DNA of 63,746 bases from Variovorax flavidus (lineage in GTDB: Bacteria > Pseudomonadota > Gammaproteobacteria > Burkholderiales > Burkholderiaceae_C), in assembly GCF_030317145.1 (NCBI RefSeq), contig NZ_JASZYE010000016.1, positions 1 through 63,746 on the forward strand, in the 5' to 3' direction. Position 1 is the stretch's first letter; the number at the start of each line of letters is the position of its first letter. The translations under genes were made by a program, and so were the position numbers. This document shows positions 62,318-63,746 of the stretch, in pieces. The notes under the pieces are model-generated. The model had not been told where the DNA came from. It saw only the letters and a program-made list of their open reading frames with translations, and did no database searches.

Positions 62318-62362
62318 TGTCTGCTTCTGGCCGACTGTAGCCTGTCAGCTTTCAGGCCGTTG
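62318..62362. repeat. intergenic repeat, variant core GCTTCTGGCCG
   Basis: ATGTCTGCTTCTGGCCGACT, then GTAGCCTGTCAGCTTTCAGG, lies just upstream of the RpiB gene. It joins the two halves seen separately in the copies near 1660/3775 and near 700. Confidence 0.5.
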
Positions 62363-62422
62363 GGTCGGACGAGGCTACAGCGGGGCGGCAATGGCGCCTG
62401 GAGGAGGCCGTTGGGGCTCGCT

Positions 62423-62533
62423 CCACCGGCGCCGGCGCAACTTTGAAAACCCGACCGGCGTAAATTTGAAAACGGCGCGCGTAACTTGTTGATTTTCCTA
62501 GGTTTGAAAGTGCGACAACTTTGGAGGAACTCA
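62423..62533 (+). mobile_element. transposon right end, copy 2, abutting comM
   Basis: This 111-bp segment is the near-identical partner of 20219-20329, at a constant offset of 42204 bp. It has the same 23-bp modules, inner boxes and terminus TTTGGAGGAACTCA. comM coding sequence resumes at the next base (62534), so this is the exact boundary of an insertion. The 5 bp beyond the terminus are CCGGC. From 62363 to 62422 nothing is recognised. Confidence 0.65.
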
Positions 62534-63434
62534 CCGGCCGCGGCGGTGAGCCGCCACCCACCATCGCCACCGCGCTGGCCGTGTGATGCGGGCTCGAAGT
62601 CGGTCGGCGCATCCACCGGTCGACAGCGAAGCGGCCGCCGAGGCTGGCGACAGCGGCGCTTTCGAGTGCTTCCTGCACGCTCATCGCGGGCAGCAGGCCG
62701 GCGAAGCGCTGCGCGAGCATCGACTTGCCCGAGCCGGGCGGGCCGACCATCAACAGGCTGTGGCCGCCGGCCGCCGCGATCTCCAGGGCGCGCTTGGCGC
62801 CGGCATGGCCCTTGACGTCGGCGAGGTCGGCGTGGCGCAGTTCCGGGCCCGCGGGGGCCGCCAGCACTTTGGCCCACCCGTCCTCGCCGGGATCGGCCTG
62901 CAGCGGGTTGTCGCCCGGAGGAAGAAACTGCCGCACGACATCCAGCAGGTGCCGCGCACCGTAGACCTCGGCGTCGGGCACCAGCGAGGCCTCCTGCGCG
63001 CTGTCGGCCGGCAGCACCAGCCGTGTCGCAACCCCGCTGATATGCAACGCGAGCGCCATGGCCAGCGCACCTCGCACGGGCCTCAGTTGCCCCGAAAGCG
63101 AGAGTTCACCGGCGAATTCATGACCCGCCAGCCGGGCCGCTTCGATCTGCCCGCTGGCCGCCAGGATGCCGAGGGCGATCGGCAAATCGAAGCGTCCCGA
63201 GTCCTTGGGCAGGTCCGCTGGCGCCAGATTGACCGTGATCCGCTTGTTGTTCGGGAATTCGAGACCGGCGTTCTGGATGGCCGAGCGCACGCGCTCCCGG
63301 GCTTCCTTGACCTCCACATCGGCCAGGCCGACCAGCGTGAAGCTGGGCAAACCGTTCGCCAGATGCACCTCAACCGTGACAGAGGCCGCTTCGAGGCCCA
63401 GCAAGGCGCGGCTTTGCACCAAAGACAGACTCAT
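62534..63434 (-). pseudogene. comM: comM, 3' part removed by insertion
   Basis: The gene starts MSLSLVQSRALLGLEAASVTVEVHLANGLPSFTLVGLADVEVKEARER at 63434 and reads normally for 300 residues: Lon-like N-terminal domain, then Walker A GPPGSGKSM and the following FAGLLPAMSVQEALES. It breaks after MVGGGSPPRP, where full-length ComM (about 500 residues) continues with GEIS and the Walker B region. The chimeric frame runs on to 62352. ComM is an MCM-like helicase that helps branch migration in natural transformation; this copy should be inactive. Confidence 0.85.
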
Positions 63435-63531
63435 TCTTCTCCCTATCCCCAAGATGGTGCGTCCATCTCTTGTTTCATTGTTACGACGTGCATCCTTGGT
63501 CGTTGCCCGGCTTCGCAAGCTTGTTGACACT

Positions 63532-63548
63532 TTGGCACGCTCCCTGCT
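63532..63548 (+). promoter_or_regulatory. sigma-54 promoter
   Basis: TTGGCACG-CTCC-CTGCT has GG at 63534-63535 and GC at 63546-63547, ten bases apart, as required for a -24/-12 promoter. It precedes the porin start at 63598. This fits nitrogen-controlled expression by NtrC. Confidence 0.75.
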
Positions 63549-63597
63549 TTGACATGGTTTCCAAACCACTTTCAAAACACCCCCGAGGAGTCACTCG

Positions 63598-63746
63598 ATG
63601 ATGCACCGTAAATCCGTTCTGGTCCTGGCCGTGGGCGCCCTTGCCGCCTTGCCGATGCTCGCGAGCGCGCAGACTGCCCCTGCCGAGCCGGCTCCCGCGC
63701 CGAACCTCACGGGCAACGTGGCGCTGACCACCAACTACAAGTTCCG
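63598..63746 (+). CDS. TorF-family putative porin, 5' part
   Basis: The start (MMHRKSVLVLAVGALAALPMLASAQT) is a signal peptide cut after ASA, followed by LTGNVALTTNYKF, the usual first strand of the TorF-type putative porin family. The gene runs off the window. In Comamonadaceae this porin gene often precedes glnK and amtB. A GAGGAG ribosome-binding site lies 12 bp upstream. Confidence 0.7.
   Translation, partial: MMHRKSVLVLAVGALAALPMLASAQTAPAEPAPAPNLTGNVALTTNYKF

Noticed and set aside
1..63746. CRISPR array, rRNA or tRNA genes
   Set aside because: No regularly spaced direct repeats and no recognisable rRNA segments or tRNA cloverleaf were seen by reading; a covariance-model scan would be needed to exclude a tRNA.

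Overview
The window looks like a chromosomal segment of a high-GC betaproteobacterium of the order Burkholderiales, most likely Comamonadaceae (Variovorax-like). The evidence is the GC-rich codon use, four Bug-type (TctC) solute receptors, a vanillate demethylase and formaldehyde dehydrogenase pair, an AmiC/AmiR operon, and a truncated comM next to a TorF-type porin gene that carries a sigma-54 promoter. The genus is an inference from gene content; no rRNA or tRNA gene is visible.

Left edge (1-5.9 kb): the start of an IS30-type transposase at the border, then small accessory genes (GNAT acetyltransferase, OmpA-like secreted protein, glyoxalase-like protein plus P-loop kinase, orphan Imm70-type immunity protein), with related short repeats in several of the gaps. 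An Rrf2 regulator and an MFS exporter follow. From 6.4 to 16.8 kb one tight plus-strand operon encodes an amide/urea-type ABC importer (including a permease-ATPase fusion), a MetX-like hydrolase, two amidases and the AmiC/AmiR sensor-antiterminator pair. From 17.7 to 19.9 kb lies a lipoprotein with four internal repeats and a beta-propeller.

At about 20.2-20.4 kb there is a transposon-end junction. A right end ends in ...GAACTCA, a 5-bp spacer follows, and then a left end starts TGAGTTC.... An almost identical right end recurs at 62.4-62.5 kb, exactly where the coding sequence of comM is cut. The 42.2 kb between them is almost entirely catabolic: (a) 20.6-36.4 kb, two divergent units around a LysR regulator, with cyclase, FAH, SMP-30, epimerase, cupin, alpha/beta hydrolases, amidohydrolase, an ABC importer with two receptors and two Bug receptors, substrate unknown; (b) 36.6-45.7 kb, a single minus-strand operon combining a branched-chain/aromatic-type ABC importer, a MarR regulator, vanB, vanA and fdhA, with a second MarR gene beyond fdhA; (c) 46.4-51.0 kb, CoA-transferase, MaoC hydratase, class II aldolase and Bug receptor, divergent from a LysR gene; (d) 51.0-60.3 kb, a sugar-acid operon (idonate/gluconate dehydrogenases, two enolase-superfamily dehydratases, a TRAP transporter and a Bug receptor) controlled by a divergent GntR regulator.

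Right edge (60.6-63.7 kb): GNAT plus a second copy of the P-loop kinase, an RpiB-type isomerase, the second transposon end, the truncated comM and the start of the TorF porin gene. The block reads as a nutritional island of sugar acids, methoxyaromatics, amides and an unknown carboxylate, sitting in or beside comM, with small resistance-like genes at both margins.
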